In this document: piece by piece, positions 44,284 through 56,723 of the stretch
How positions within the stretch are numbered: the first letter of the stretch is position 1
Layout of the letters: the number at the start of each line of letters is the position of its first letter
NCBI RefSeq assembly: GCF_002234675.1
Contig: NC_019869.2
Coordinates: 26,829,823-26,893,822 of the forward strand
DNA length: 64,000 nt
Direction of reading: 5' to 3'
DNA from: Oryzias latipes
Taxonomy: Eukaryota > Chordata > Actinopteri > Beloniformes > Adrianichthyidae
The notes under the pieces: generated by a model
Databases searched by the model: none
Seen by the model: only the letters and a program-made list of their open reading frames with translations
Told to the model about the DNA's origin: nothing
Translations under genes and position numbers: made by a program

Positions 44284-46980
44284 TACATCTCACACACCTA
44301 CAGACGGCAGAATGCAGTAAAGAAGGGCTTTCAAACTGTCTATCAAGAAACTGTGGGTCATGAGCTTTCCATCAAAATGCACAAGATCATCAGAAACACC
44401 TCAGTGTTTTCTTTTGGTACACTGGGCTCTTTCTTCTGTCTGAGCAGGACTTTCTCTTCCTCAGATTCTTTGTTTTGATCTATAAACGTAGCTCAGTTTT
44501 GGGTCAAACTCTGCTCTGCCTCCTGATGAGTGAACCCTGGTGTGCTTCACTACAGTGTGATTCCAAAAGGACTATCCAGCAAAGCTGACACAATCACTGA
44601 CAAGACCACCATGTGCACTTAGCAGGTCAAAGAACAACAACCTGGAAAAGAACAGCCCCCAGCAGGAGTGGGAAATGTCCTGACTGAAGGCTTAGAAAGG
44701 AGAAGCTGCTCATCTAAAAGATCCTTTTCATCTGCTGCTTTTCATTCTTTTTTTTGACAATATTGCCCCAAATGAGCAGCTGTTGTAACGGCAGCAATTT
44801 AGTCTTAATTTGAAGATAAACCGGGGGGGGGGGGGGGGGGGGGTCATTAATGCTAACTGTCATTCCAGCCAGAACAGTTTACAGAGTAGCATTTTCTGTT
44901 TTCCCCAGTCTTCTTTATCATCAGCTTTTGGGGAGCAGCACCATACTCTCAGTTCAGGGTGAACACCAAACATTCTGGTAGAATGTCATCATTTATGCTG
45001 TTCTTCATGTTCATGTTTTCCAAATGAGCATTCTTTTGTTTTGAAAGGATGAGTTGTGGAAATGACCTCCACCTGAGCAGCGATGGGCATCCCGGAGGAT
45101 TTCTCAGGAGCGTTCTCGCCTCTTGTCCACATTGTTTGGATGTGTTTCCTGCAGTGGTTTTAGCAGAAAGCTATGACTCTAGTTTTCTGTTTATGCTCTA
45201 ATCCCTTCTATTCATGGAGAGGAAAATGCCCTTTTTGGCTCCATCCATTATTCCCTCTGTAAGCACTCACGCTCTCATTAGCAGCGTTTAAGTGTTGGGC
45301 GTCGTGAGAGGTGCGTGGCCTCAGCCGTGCACGGGCGCACACACAGGCTGGCGAGGCTGGTGGTACGTCTAATGAGGGAGAGGGCCTTGAATGCTCCTCT
45401 GCTCTGATGCATTAAAGCTTAATAACCTGTCCTTTCAGTTTGCTCTTAAGAACATGCTCTGCAGCCGATAATTGGACAGATATTTGCCTGTTGCTCTCTT
45501 GTCTCTTTTGTCTAATGGCTGCTGTTACTTCAGCTCGCTCCATTATTTGTCCTTGAAAGAAAATATCATCTTTTTGGCTCTTTATTCACTGCTCTGTTTG
45601 TGAATCAGGTGAAAGAGTCGTGTTTATTTCTGCAGTTGCAAACACAACATCCGCCACATTTAATGTCACGGTGACGGCAAACAGCTACACGGCATTTAAG
45701 AGTTGTCAAAAGGCAGTTTTGTCATTAAATTTCTGGGTACAAACAGTGTTTGAATGTTAAGATGCACCTGTGTCAGGAGGGATGTGCATTGACTGAAGCT
45801 GCTGCGAGGTCAGTGGAATAACTGGAGAGCATGTGAAGCCGGCAGCGTCTGGATGGAAGCGAGCATGACAGACATGGAAGCTGTGCTTCTGATGAGACCT
45901 TCACCTGGAGGTCTGCCTGCTTTTCCACAGCCTTTCAAATCTCACCATAACCCCGGCTAAATAAGCTCTTGAGCTCACGTCTCAACATGCCCGTTTCCAT
46001 GACAACCCAGTCAACATCAGTGCTGGTGAAAACCTGCTCTGCACTTTAAGGCGCATTGAAAGCATTCTAAGAATCCCTTCCAAACAGCCTTTTATGACCT
46101 AAAGGTTTTCTCAGAAAGCGGACAAAGTTAATGAAACCTTCCTACTCCAGCCCACCTTTTACAAATCAATTAATATGAAAGGAAAAGACCTTTAAAGCAG
46201 CCCAAAACTCGAAGTGAATCCTATTTCAACCCTTTCCCTGAGCCATACAGATGGGAGGGGTCAGAGCGTTGGCTACAGCGAACACAGATGAACAGCATTT
46301 AGAAAAGACATGACTTTCATGTGTGTGAGAGAGAGAGTGCTCTGTGATGGACAGGATAGGCTCCATGGATTTTATTTTCGCATTCTATAATAAACTAAGC
46401 AGCTTTAAGCCTCAGTGCCTGATTACTACTGTTCTACTTAGCGGTGTGCCGTCTTCACCCAGGAAAGTGTTCAAGTGACCATCTGTACGAATGCATAAGT
46501 AGTCATTAAGGAACTGGTGACTTTCAGTTTCTTCAAACACATGTGTTACGCATCAATCAGGAAAGTCTGTGGTATCCTGAATGCTGACCGCCTCACAGGG
46601 GAAAATAAGCAGTTCTTCAAGTCTCTGCTGCTCTGATTCTCATTTTCTAGCCCTGTTTTTTAGCTTTGAGAGCGAACAGGTAGAATGAAGGGGCGGAGTT
46701 TGGACAGAGCCCTAAAGGTCAGTGTGACGTGCACTGAGGCAGTCACACACAGTCCTATTGATATGTAAAGTTCTGTTCCCCCCATCATGGATGTCTGTAA
46801 CAGGTTTCTCTGACTTTTCCTCTGAATACCTTTTCAGGCCGTAGGAGAACATGTGCAGCTGAGCATGGAGCCGTAATCTGGTAGCGTCTCAGTGATTCAT
46901 GCTGTTCTTGTCCCTCATGCTCAATAAACCTAAAAGTCTTTTTAATTATACTCATCAACTAATCATCCTTTCAAAACAAA
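44284..46980. other. AT-rich intergenic block, possible conserved non-coding DNA
   Basis: No exon or repeat is recognised apart from a 21-bp poly(G) at 44823-44843. Several stretches (about 45240-45620) have the clean, TAAT-rich texture of vertebrate developmental enhancers (gcattaaagcttaataacc, gccgataattggac). This is an impression only. Confidence 0.25.
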
Positions 46981-47038
46981 AGGATTCTCATTTGGAAAAC
47001 ATAAACATATGACAAATGAATATTCTTTTTAAGCATAT

Positions 47039-47205
47039 GATTCATTCATTCATCTTCTGCTGTTTAGTCCCTTTAGGGGTCATGGGGCTGCTGGAGCCTA
47101 TCCCAGCCTCTTATGGGGGAAGGGGGGGGCATCCTGGACAGGTCACCAGTCTGTCGCAGGGCAGAATGTCCACAATCACACCCACACACTCTCACATTCA
47201 CACCT
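47039..47205 (-). mobile_element. Truncated SINE copy with 13-bp target duplication
   Basis: The text ggctgctggagcctatccc ... caggtcaccagtctgtcgc ... ccacaatcaca matches the 3' part of the SINE at 47738-48127. It is flanked by an exact direct repeat tttttaagcatat (47026-47038 and 47206-47218). Confidence 0.85.
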
Positions 47206-47442
47206 TTTTTAAGCATATCTTTCAACTATTTTTCAAAAAGACAACCAAAGACAAGATGCTGATCAACCTTTTTCAAGAGGAGCTGGCTACAGACAACAAC
47301 ATGGCGTCCAGACATCATCACCAGAACAGGACGTGCACGTCCTGTCCCCCTTTGGGTCAAAAATCATCTTTCTTTTTTTTGGTCAAAAAAACCCATTTAA
47401 CTAGAAACGCTAGCAGTTAGTTTTTTTTCTGTTTTAAGCTTG

Positions 47443-47659
47443 TAACCCTTGTTCTATCCTAGGCACTTTAACATTGGGAGTTGGGTCATCTAGAGCCACT
47501 AGACAGAGCTCTGAACCTTTTTTCTTCAATGATTTGTGATCTTCACTGGTGTCCATGGATTACATAAAATCTTTCCACCTTTATCCACCTTTGTCATGGT
47601 AGGGAGAACACGTCAATGGAAGGGGGGGGGGGGGGTCATCTAAGATAGAACAAGGGTTA
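47443..47659 (+). mobile_element. MITE with taacccttgttctatcct ends, copy 1
   Basis: A 217-bp element whose left end taacccttgttctatcct is the inverse of agatagaacaagggtta. Its interior includes tgtccatggattacat and a poly(G) tract. Related copies are at 51778-51987 and, inverted, 54590-54785. Confidence 0.85.
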
Positions 47660-47662
47660 GTT

Positions 47663-48255
47663 AACCTTTAACACTGAAGATGTCTCTGTCAAAACCTATG
47701 CTCTTTGACATGAATGAGCTGAACTTTGAAGAGATTCATCATTCATTTTCTATTCTGTTTATTACCTTTAGGGTCACGGGGTTGCTGGAGCCTATCCCGG
47801 CCACTTGTGGGCAAAGGCAGGGGACAACCTGGACAGGTCGCCAGTCTGTCGCAGGGTAGAATGTCCACAATCACACACCCATGCACTCTCACACTCGGAC
47901 TTATGGACAATTTAGAGTTGCCAATTAACCTATGAAGCATGTTTTTGGACGGTGGGAGGAAGCCAGAGACCCCGGAGAAAACCCACGCATGCACGGGGAG
48001 AACATGCAAACTCCACACAGAAAGGTCCCCCGTTGATGTTGTTCTTCACGTCCCCCAGCCGGGACTTAAAACGGGGGCCTTTTTGCTGTGAGGCAAGAGC
48101 GCTAACCACTGCACCACTGTGCAGCCCACTTTGAAGAGATTCTTATCCAAATATAGAACACACTGTTACCAAATAAAGTGTTGCAAAGCGGAGCAAAAGC
48201 TGCTTTTATCCGCGATAAAATGTGCTGATTCACTTTGATGGCATTAAGGGTTGAG
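47663..48255. mobile_element. MITE related to 34237-34458, split by a SINE
   Basis: The left part (ttaacctttaacactgaaga ... tgacatgaatgagctga) and the right part after 48142 (to cattaagggttgagaag) resemble the two halves of the MITE at 34237. The SINE at 47738-48127 lies between them. Confidence 0.5.
47738..48127 (-). mobile_element. tRNA-derived SINE with exact 15-bp target duplication
   Basis: On the minus strand it starts ggctgcacagtggtgcagtg, with a tRNA-like A box (tggtgcagtggttag), then a tRNA-derived head, the conserved teleost body (tgcatgttctccccgtgcat, ggctccagcaaccccgtga) and a tail at 47738. It is flanked by the exact 15-bp direct repeat actttgaagagattc (47723-47737 and 48128-48142), proving recent retroposition into an older MITE. 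Confidence 0.9.
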
Positions 48256-48954
48256 AAGTTACACTTAAAGGTAGAATGTAAACAGTGGAGCTAAAGCTCC
48301 GGGGTAACAGTTTTACAAATCTGAACGCTTTTGTTCATATACTTTTCAAGAGGAATAAACATTTCCTGTTTTTTGCCCCATTTTGCCTCATCTTGCCCAT
48401 TAACCTGTTGTTGGAGCCATTTGGCTGAATTGAGGTTATTTATTAGATTTAATGCATGCATGTGCCTGTCATTCTTTGGCCATGCAGCTGTTCCGGCTTC
48501 CTATTGGTTAGGTGCATTTTGGGAGCCGCCGTGTCTTTTATGGGCATTGGCTTTTGGATTTGAACTTAGGAAGCACGGCAGCACATTAATCTTAGACCGT
48601 GCTTAAACTGTGTTTAGAACATGTTATTTTTACAGTAAGGAAGTATTCATGCTTTTGAGTATTTTTGTGGTTTGTACTTTATATTTTTACCGTTCAAGAA
48701 AATAAATGCCATAAAAAGAAAGAAAAACGACCCTTTTTTCTGAAGCATGCGTAAAGACGGTTCCTGCTCCCCAAGATATCCGAATGTAACTGCAACGCCA
48801 GTTACACCTGTACATTAACATTAAAATGTTTTAATGAAAGGTGCTGCAACTCTGAAATCTTGTAGAACTTCTGTTTCCGGCTAATGATGTCCGGACGCCA
48901 TCTTGTCAGCAGCCATGTCCCCGTCACCTTTTTTGGTGTTAATATAGAATTCTA

Positions 48955-49055
48955 GAGTCAGGAAGGGCATCCGGCGTAAAACATTGCCAAGTTTACCATG
49001 CGACTTTTTCGCTGTGGCGACCCCTGATGGGAGAAGCCGAAAGAGGAAGAAGATG
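48955..49055 (+). repeat. Teleost retroposon 3' tail fragment
   Basis: The text ggaagggcatccggcgtaaa ... gctgtggcgacccctgatgg gagaagccgaaag is the common teleost SINE/LINE tail, here ending in an A/G-rich aagaagatg. Confidence 0.6.
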
Positions 49056-51389
49056 TTAGGTAGATATTACTATTAGTCTTCTGCTATCATTGACTCCTTC
49101 TTGCACACAGCAGCTGAAAGACCCTTAAAGAAAAAACAATTGAAGCCATTTGTTACTGTCATTTGAACTATTTCTGTGTCCTCTTTCCTCCAAGTCTGCT
49201 GGATGTTACCTATGAGTTATTTGCCCTTAAAGCCAGATTGTGAGTTTTTGATTTTGACTTTGCAGGCAAAAACTGTTTTGGTTGGATGGACATAATTCTG
49301 AGGGTTTTTTGATGACTTTCGGGCTGGAAAACTGTGACTCTATCTGGCAACACTGCTACAGCCTTAGCAACATGCACCAGTATGCTGGGGGCTTACAGGG
49401 TCATCCAGGTCATTTGAGGGTCGTAGAGACGAGTGGCTGCATCTTAAGAGGAGAGCTGGTGTGTCGTGCAGTTTCCTCCATACAGCCACCTTGAGGGGCG
49501 TCATGAGAATGGAACGTACCGTTGTCATGCCAGTGGTAGGTATATTGTGAAGTGTTTGTAAGGCTAACATAAGCTGTGAGCACTCTTGACGTACGGTCGA
49601 TGCTGTCCGATGGTTCTTACGCCACATTGTAGTCATTAGGAAAGTGTGAGTGTTGACCCCTTACTGACCGTGCACAAATGCTGCACGCACAGGAAATTTT
49701 GACTCCCATCTTTCAACCTTTCAGGATTCTTCGTCATCATCTTTGATGACATTCAGCTCAGCACGACTCATCATAACTTCTACAAAGCTTCCCGATGTAT
49801 TTCTGCTAAATCAGGACACTGCATGTGGAAATGCAAGCTGAGCCAAAGCAAACCATTCTGAGCCAAACTGAACCGTATTGTTCCACGGAAAGCTGGCTGT
49901 GATGGCAGATGGGGCAGGAGGCTAATTCTGACGAGGAGAGTCAGAAAGTTCCGTTGCTCTGTACGTCATGACAGTGTCACATGCACCAAGCAGGCCCTTT
50001 CCACAACACAAAACTCAAGAGGATGGAAGCAGGTGGACAGATGGAAACTTCCAGTCAGGAGGCTGAAGCTCCTCACAGAAACACCGTCTGCTGTGAAGCG
50101 GCTCTATACTCAGTCCTGCTTTGCTAGCCCCCCCCCTGTGCGCCTGCGTCAGTCAAACACATTCCACTACAGTCGTTCACTTCCCTGTGACTGTCAGCGC
50201 TCCCAGCTCTTTCATCTCAGTGAAGCCATGAGAAATGATTTAGACTTGGTCCTTGTGGCTTCAGCTTTTGCTGTTGTTCTTCATCTTCTCCATGTCCTTT
50301 GGGTCACAGAGTCTTCTTCAAGGCGCTGGGCTTTTTAAAGGACAGTCAACAGCATTGTTTCCATGCAGGGGCTTTTGTCAGCATGCTGTGGGACTTTAGC
50401 TTGGAGCAAATATCCATGAAATACAAATCACCACAGTTTGCAGGAGATATTCATAAAAGACAGTTCTATCAAGGTCCCAAAAAGTTCCCAATAGAACCTT
50501 TTCCCAGCAGCTCAAACATCCACTTAGAGCTGGAAGCCAGTGTAAGGAAAGGAAACAATCACATTTGAGACCATTTTGAAGTCTTTCTCACAAAGTGTTG
50601 GCTGCATTTAAACAAAACAAAAAAACAATGAACTAAAACATTCATTCAAGTTTGAAATATTCCAACAGCTAGATGTTGCTGTGATTGGAAAAATATACCT
50701 GTGGTATTGTGAAGTTTCAGGAGATTTGAAAGATGAAATGAGATCTAAGATGGCTGCAGCGACGTAGAGACAGTTCCTCGACCTGCTCTTGATTTATTAA
50801 AACACCAAACAAGTTCATCAGGAAAGAACCATGGAGTCCTACGGGGTTCCTGTCCCAAGGAGGGGCTAGGATTGCCTGAAGTTATTAGAAGCGTGGAGGT
50901 GGATGATTTGTGATGGCTTTCCTTTTGCCACAAACTCACCTTCTGGACGTGAAAAGCTTCTTAGCCGAGGCGCAGAGCTGACTTTAGACAGAGCAATCAA
51001 CATGACAACATGAGCTTGCTAAGGAGCAGCTAAAGACCATGAGAAGCACTACTGTTGTAGTTGCCATGACACGTTGCACATGATCACCACAGAGAGCTGT
51101 GCACAGCAACAAAGCCAAAAAGACACGTGCCCAGCTGAAGGAAAGGGATGTGTGTGAAGTTCAAGAAGTTCAATCATTTCACAAAGCATGCAGATATCAT
51201 GCTTGCAAATTCCTACATCGCCAAAATCCCACCACAAGATGTTGCACTCAGTGGGAGAAAGCAAAAAGCGCCCTGAGTCGAGTGATAAAAAGAGACAGGA
51301 CTTGATAGTGATGGCAGTAACTAAAGAAAAGACACAGACACAGTCCAAAAACATGCTTCATAGCTGATTCTAAAATATCCCCTAGGAGT

Positions 51390-51390
<1 letters not shown>
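49056..51390. other. Intergenic DNA, no recognised gene
   Basis: A few frames of 80-100 codons exist on both strands, none with recognisable domains or splice structure. No repeat family was recognised. Confidence 0.3.
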
Positions 51391-51427
<37 letters not shown>

Positions 51428-51535
51428 CCCTGCAACAGACTGCGCATGCCGCCTTTCCCCACCAGTGTCTGGGTTAGCGGCCCTGTGACTCCAAAAGGGA
51501 TTCAGCAGTTTTACCAGATGGGTTGGACTGAAGTT
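51391..51535 (+). repeat. (GT)n microsatellite and LINE/SINE tail fragment
   Basis: A (tg)n run of about 36 bp is followed by a diverged L2-like tail (ctgcaacagactgcgcatgc ... gtgactccaaaagggattcag). Confidence 0.6.
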
Positions 51536-51777
51536 TGACTTTTAAAACGTCCGTTTCTAAGTGTTAATGAGCTTTTATGTGCAGTTGGTAATGAAATGAT
51601 TCCACATGCTCATGTTCAGTGTTTCAGTCTGCATAGGTGCTCTGAACTACCCCAAAAGAAAGAAGCATCATGGGATTGAATGCATCTCTAAAAACCTTTA
51701 GAGCTCAGAGTGAGTTCAAAGTGGAACCACTGCACGTTTTTAATTAACTACAGTTGTAAGCAATAAATAATTCACAG

Positions 51778-51987
51778 TAACCCTTGTTCTATCCTAGGCA
51801 CTTTGACATTGGGAGGTGGGTCATTTAAACCCACTAGACAGTGCTCTGAACCTTTTTTCCTCAATGATTTGTGATCTTCACTGGTGTCCATGGATTACAT
51901 GAAATCTTTCCACCTTTATCCACCTTTGTCATGGTAGAGAGAACACGTCAATGTAAGGGGGGGTCATCTAAGACAGCAGAAGGGTTA
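51778..51987 (+). mobile_element. MITE with taacccttgttctatcct ends, copy 2
   Basis: About 210 bp, same orientation as copy 1 and highly similar (aggcactttgacattgggag, tgtccatggattacatgaaa). The right end is slightly decayed (agacagcagaagggtta). Flanking TA occurs on each side if the element starts at the first A. Confidence 0.85.
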
Positions 51988-53150
51988 CACAATACATTAT
52001 TGTTGGGATAAAGATGAACAAGTTAAAAAAAGCAGATTTCAAGGTTTAACATATTTGAGTTTAAAATGCTCAAATAAAAAGCAGCACTTCCCTGTAAACG
52101 TGTCACCATCAGTAGAGAGGCAACATTTAGCCTATTAGCATTCTGCTTAGAGAATGAACAAACTGAGTGTCACAGATAGATGAACCATGTATGCTTAGCT
52201 ACATACAGTGCATTTCACTGCAGCCTGTCACAGAAAGGTTTGGGATCCACATTTCTTGAGAATCCTGCATGTCTTTGGGCATGAGAGCAAAGGGCTGCTT
52301 TGAGTGTTGATGCCCTGAGCTGCTTGGCTCACTGCATGGGGCTGATCTGCAGATGCAGAGGGCGAAGCCTGTCCAGGGCTTGTTTAATGTGCTTTGACCC
52401 AGAAACCACAAGCCTGACCTCTTTATCGTCTCATGGAAGACGTCGATCCATGTGGCTCTCTGTTTCTTTAACCTCCACACCTGTTTTCTCCCCATCTCTG
52501 CTGGACACTCTTGAACTTTCTATTTGTTTTCAAATGTGTGGACCTTAGTTTGTCTCACTGCAATGATTGAACTCAATTCAGCATTCACCTTAACACTTAA
52601 AAATCAATAGTGACAGACTATTAAAAAACCCATACACTCAATTAACATTGAAATCCTTTCTCTGCTCCACCTCTGTTTCTGGTCATTCCATTCAATCACT
52701 GTAACTGTGCCTCATTAAATTTGAGCTTCTTCATTTCATGCTAGAAAGATGTCAGTTCTCTGCAGCGATCCAGCCCTGGTTCGTATTACATGCCAAGTCT
52801 GTGACCCAGGCCTCCGTGATTTCTGCTCCTCCCCTATCAGGGCTTTTGCGCTGCTATGTCTGTGACCCTGGCCTTTGCTTCTGGATTTACAAAGCTGACT
52901 TTATCCCACGTTGGCACCTTTGTCCTAAATAGTTTGGTCCACAATACTGGCTTCTTTAAGTTCGATAATACGGTTGTCCTTCTCTGCTTCTGGAAGTCAC
53001 ACCTGGACACCTGCTCTGGCTCTCTCTCTTTCATAAGCCACGCCTTCCTGACGTCTTCGTGTCAACGCCACAAACTGCTGAACTGTGCTCACCACCGCCA
53101 TCTGCCTGAGAAACATTGCTATTTCATCAACTGATGCTTAATCTTGTATG
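51988..53150. other. Intergenic DNA, no recognised gene
   Basis: No exon, RNA gene or known repeat was identified. Confidence 0.3.
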
Positions 53151-53158
53151 CTCTACAC

Positions 53159-53811
53159 TAGAGGGCTGCATTGGGATCGGGTCCCGCCGGGTCCCGCGGG
53201 ACCCAACCCAAATCTCGCGGGATTGGGCGGTTTGGATTGTGCTGCGGGCGGGAGCGGGCGGCAAAAAATAAACCCCGCGGGATCAGTGCTGCCATGAATA
53301 TCTGATGAATATATATTAGCGGACTACGTTAGGCTGTGCGGCTGTTGGATTCTTATGTACTGAAGCTCCGTGAAGGCACCAGGTAGAGACACCCAATGGC
53401 CTCTGTCATCTAACCTGTTGTTGTGGGTGCGCCCCGCCCCGCCTCTTACTAAGAGCGCGCTTCAGGCCGTCTGTCTGCGCGCGCACACACGCACACTTTT
53501 AACCGAACGGGATTTGTGAAAATATATTTAATATTTAAGTTGCACATTACACAAGAGGAATGCATCAAAAGATGAGGCTGGAGGAGGGACATGAATCTCT
53601 TTAATAATATCAATAAAAATACATGTTTTTTTCCTGCGGGACGGGAGACGATACAAAATCAATGCATCTCTATTACTGTGCGGGACTAAATTCTCTGAGT
53701 TTTGCGGGAGCGGGCGGGAGTGTAACGCATACGTTGCGGGAGCGGGCGGGATTGGTCAAAAATTCAGCGGGCGGGAGCGGGATGAAGAAAATAGTCCCGC
53801 GCAGGGCTCTA
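53159..53811. mobile_element. GC-rich non-autonomous hAT-type element with perfect 8-bp target duplication
   Basis: The 653-bp element has ends tagagggctgc and gcagggctcta (inverse, 9 of 11 matching). It is flanked by the exact 8-bp repeat ctctacac (53151-53158, 53812-53819). Both halves contain many copies of cgggcgggag-type words. No transposase frame is present. Confidence 0.88.
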
Positions 53812-54589
53812 CTCTACACCAGGCATGTCCAAAGTCCGGCCCTCAAGCTTGTGTCATAAAATCTGTTTTTATCATATTCATATTCATAATGAAGTTATCA
53901 CATCGTGACATTTCATGTATAAACATTTGTAAAGCAAATACTGTTTGTTTTCAAAATTAAGTTAGATCTATAAAATACCAAATTTCATTAAAGTAATAGA
54001 AGAGTGAAATTGTTGGGCTACTGTTAAATACATTTATGTCGGCTTCTCTGTGCTGAATGCATGAATAAATGTATTTATATGAAACACGTTGGGTTTGTAA
54101 ATCACTGTCTGATTGCAAATGTCAGTAAATCAAATGTTCTACCAAACTGACTTGAAAATCATCTCCCTGTGTATAAAGGAGTGAGACCACAGCAACAACG
54201 AAAGCAAAGACTCCTTCACTCGTAAAGTGATGATGGGAATTCTGGCTCTTCTGGCTCGGCTCCCTAAAAAGAGCCGACTCTTTGAGCTCCCAATCCGCCC
54301 TTCAGATTGTGTTGTTGCTTTAATGAACTATCAACAATAATAGAAAATTATGCACAAAAGGAATTGTTAAACTGGTATCTTTCTAAATATACGTTTATTA
54401 TAAATATGTTTTTATTTATTCACTGCAGATAAATTTAAAAAAAATAAATTATTAAATACAAAAAACTCCAATTCAACTTACAACTATATCATTGTAGTTT
54501 AAACAATGATATTTTACTTTCTTTAAACAAAGAAAATAAAACAACACAAAATATGAATTTTAATCTTCAAAACAAAAAGAGAAACCCAT
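53812..54589. other. AT-rich DNA with a possible hAT terminus
   Basis: A caggcatgtccaaagtccgg stretch beginning at 53819 resembles the terminal repeat of other vertebrate hAT elements, but no matching right end was found. The rest is A/T-rich and unassigned. Confidence 0.3.
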
Positions 54590-54785
54590 TACCCCCCCCC
54601 CCCCCCTTCCATTGACGTGTTCTCCCTACCATGACAAAGGTGGATAAAGGTGGAAAGATTTCATGTAATCCATGGACACCAGTGAAGATCACAAATCATT
54701 GAAGATAAAAGGTTCAGAGCTCTGTCTAGTGGGTCTAGATGACCCCACTCCCAACGTTAAAGTGCCTAGGATAGAACAAGGGTTA
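54590..54785 (-). mobile_element. MITE with taacccttgttctatcct ends, copy 3 (inverted)
   Basis: About 196 bp in reverse orientation, ending aggatagaacaagggtta. Its left end is lost in a poly(C) tract. Confidence 0.8.
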
Positions 54786-55283
54786 ATCAATTCCAGTAAA
54801 AGTTGGCATTTAAAATAACCAAGAGTCTCAGTCAGTAAAGATCTGCTCTGGCTTTAAGATTCTCTCAGTTCTCAGGTGCAGATTGGATTTGGAGCTGGTT
54901 AGATGAAATTCTTTCTTGAATACTCTAGATTCTCAAAAGGGAAATGTTTTTTTTCCTGGTGTCACATATTTTCTTCCTTTATCTTTCTGTGTTGATGTTG
55001 TTTCTTCTTGTTGCACCTCTCTATCTTTGTCTGTCTCTCTTCCTCCTGCTCGGTTCATGTGCGGCTGCTGTGAGGAAAACCAGCGTGCAGCTTATAGAGA
55101 AAAAACATCAGTGACCGACTCATCACTGCTCTCTTAACGCCACAAACACAGGATGAATGACGACTTTCTCTAACAATGGACATGTTGATAACCCCGCTCT
55201 GAATTCAACGAATTCAATGAAATGAAGCTCAGTTGGAAATCAAATGCAATCTGAAGGGAGCGCTCAATATGACACTTTAAACT

Positions 55284-55378
55284 TTAAAGTAAAATATGTC
55301 CAACACAAGAGGCCCTCAGCTCTCATCTGTCTGCCCAGCTGTTGGACAGGACAAGTTAAAAAAAAAAAAAAAAAAAAA
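55284..55378 (+). repeat. Short A-tailed repeat, forward copy
   Basis: About 75 bp (aagtaaaatatgtccaacac ... ctgttggacaggacaagtt) followed by a run of A. An inverted, nearly identical copy lies at 56139-56238. The unit contains complementary words tgtccaac and gttggaca, so its RNA could form a stem. Confidence 0.7.
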
Positions 55379-56138
55379 TATGACACTTCAATTTTAAATG
55401 ATCGATAGAGTCGAGCCGCCCGCTCGAGCTGAACATCTCTAGTTTTTGCTGGTTTGTGGTAGGTATTGGGGCCAGGATGGGGTTTTCTGCTTTTATTTTG
55501 TTTTTTTTTGTTACTTCCTGTTACCTCATTTCCTTGTTACCTCATTTCAGGTGTCTTGCTTTCTCCCCAGTGTAAATCTCCCTCAGTGTCATCACCTGGG
55601 GGGTATTCCAGGAAACAGGTTATGCTAGCTCCCACGGTAAGTTTGAGGCTAAGGAAGTTGATAACCTCAGTTTTCGGTTCCAGAAATGGAGGTATGTTTT
55701 AGGGTAGGTCAAGTTGCCATAGTAACTCATGCTCTGAACATAACCTGGTCTGGAGCAGGTTTAGTTGAAGGTTAGTTTGTTTTCAGAGAGGTGAAGCAGC
55801 ATGGCGTGTCCATTTGAAGATGATTTAGTGGATGAAGAAGCTTAGATAATACTTTTTCCACCATGAGAGGGTGATAAGACCACGTATGGATATTGGAAAA
55901 ATAAACTTTTTACTTTGATCTAACTTCATTATTTGCTTCAGTTAAGATAAATCATTTTTTTAGTTAAGTTAGCTTAAAAATAACACGAAGTTTTCAGACA
56001 GTCATTTTCCTTTCATTCAAATTAATTCATTTGAGTAGGTGTAACTTTGGTGCTGCTGTTAGATCGGCACCGCAAGGGATTGTGGGATACCATTCCCTTT
56101 GCCTGTCTGGACGGATTTTGGTTTAAGTGTGGCTTTTT

Positions 56139-56238
56139 TATTTCTTTTTTTTTTTTTTTTCTAACTTGTCCTGTCCAACAGCTGGGCAGACAGATGAGAG
56201 CTGAGGGCCTCTTGTGTTGGACAGATTTTACTTTAACA
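56139..56238 (-). repeat. Short A-tailed repeat, inverted copy
   Basis: It reads T-run, then aacttgtcctgtccaacagc ... tgtgttggacagattttact. It is the reverse complement of 55284-55378 with about two mismatches over 75 bp. Confidence 0.7.
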
Positions 56239-56723
56239 AGAGGGGTTATTAATCTTCAGACAAACATTTGGTCAAAAAGTGTGGCTTTTTGACCAAATGT
56301 TTTTATGCACCCTGAGCATTTTATGTTTGTTCTTTTTATTGTTATACAAATGAGAATATCTGCAGGCTCAAACTTAGACATATGAGAGTTCAAGAATTAA
56401 AATTAATTAAGATGGAAAAAATATTATTTGAATTGGAGTAATATGACATTTAGTTAAAGAAATATGTAAATTTGAGTTGTATAAACAATTATTGAGTTTA
56501 ATAGATGTAGGAAATTAGGTTGAATAAATTTAACTCAATTACTTGTTACCAATAGAAGTAATTCATTTAAGTTGGCAAAATTGGATGAGTTATATATATG
56601 CGTCACAATGAAAATGGAAATAAGATCAGAAACTGATGCGTTTATTTTGTTCTTTTTCTCCAAGCAGAAACTCTTTCTTTTGCTGATGATGCAGCCGTGT
56701 TACTTTTTGATGGACGTCTAATG

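Noticed and set aside
47738-48127. tRNA gene suggested by the tRNA-like head on the minus strand
   Set aside because: The head is part of a SINE with target duplications; its B box is degraded and it does not fold into a full cloverleaf by eye.
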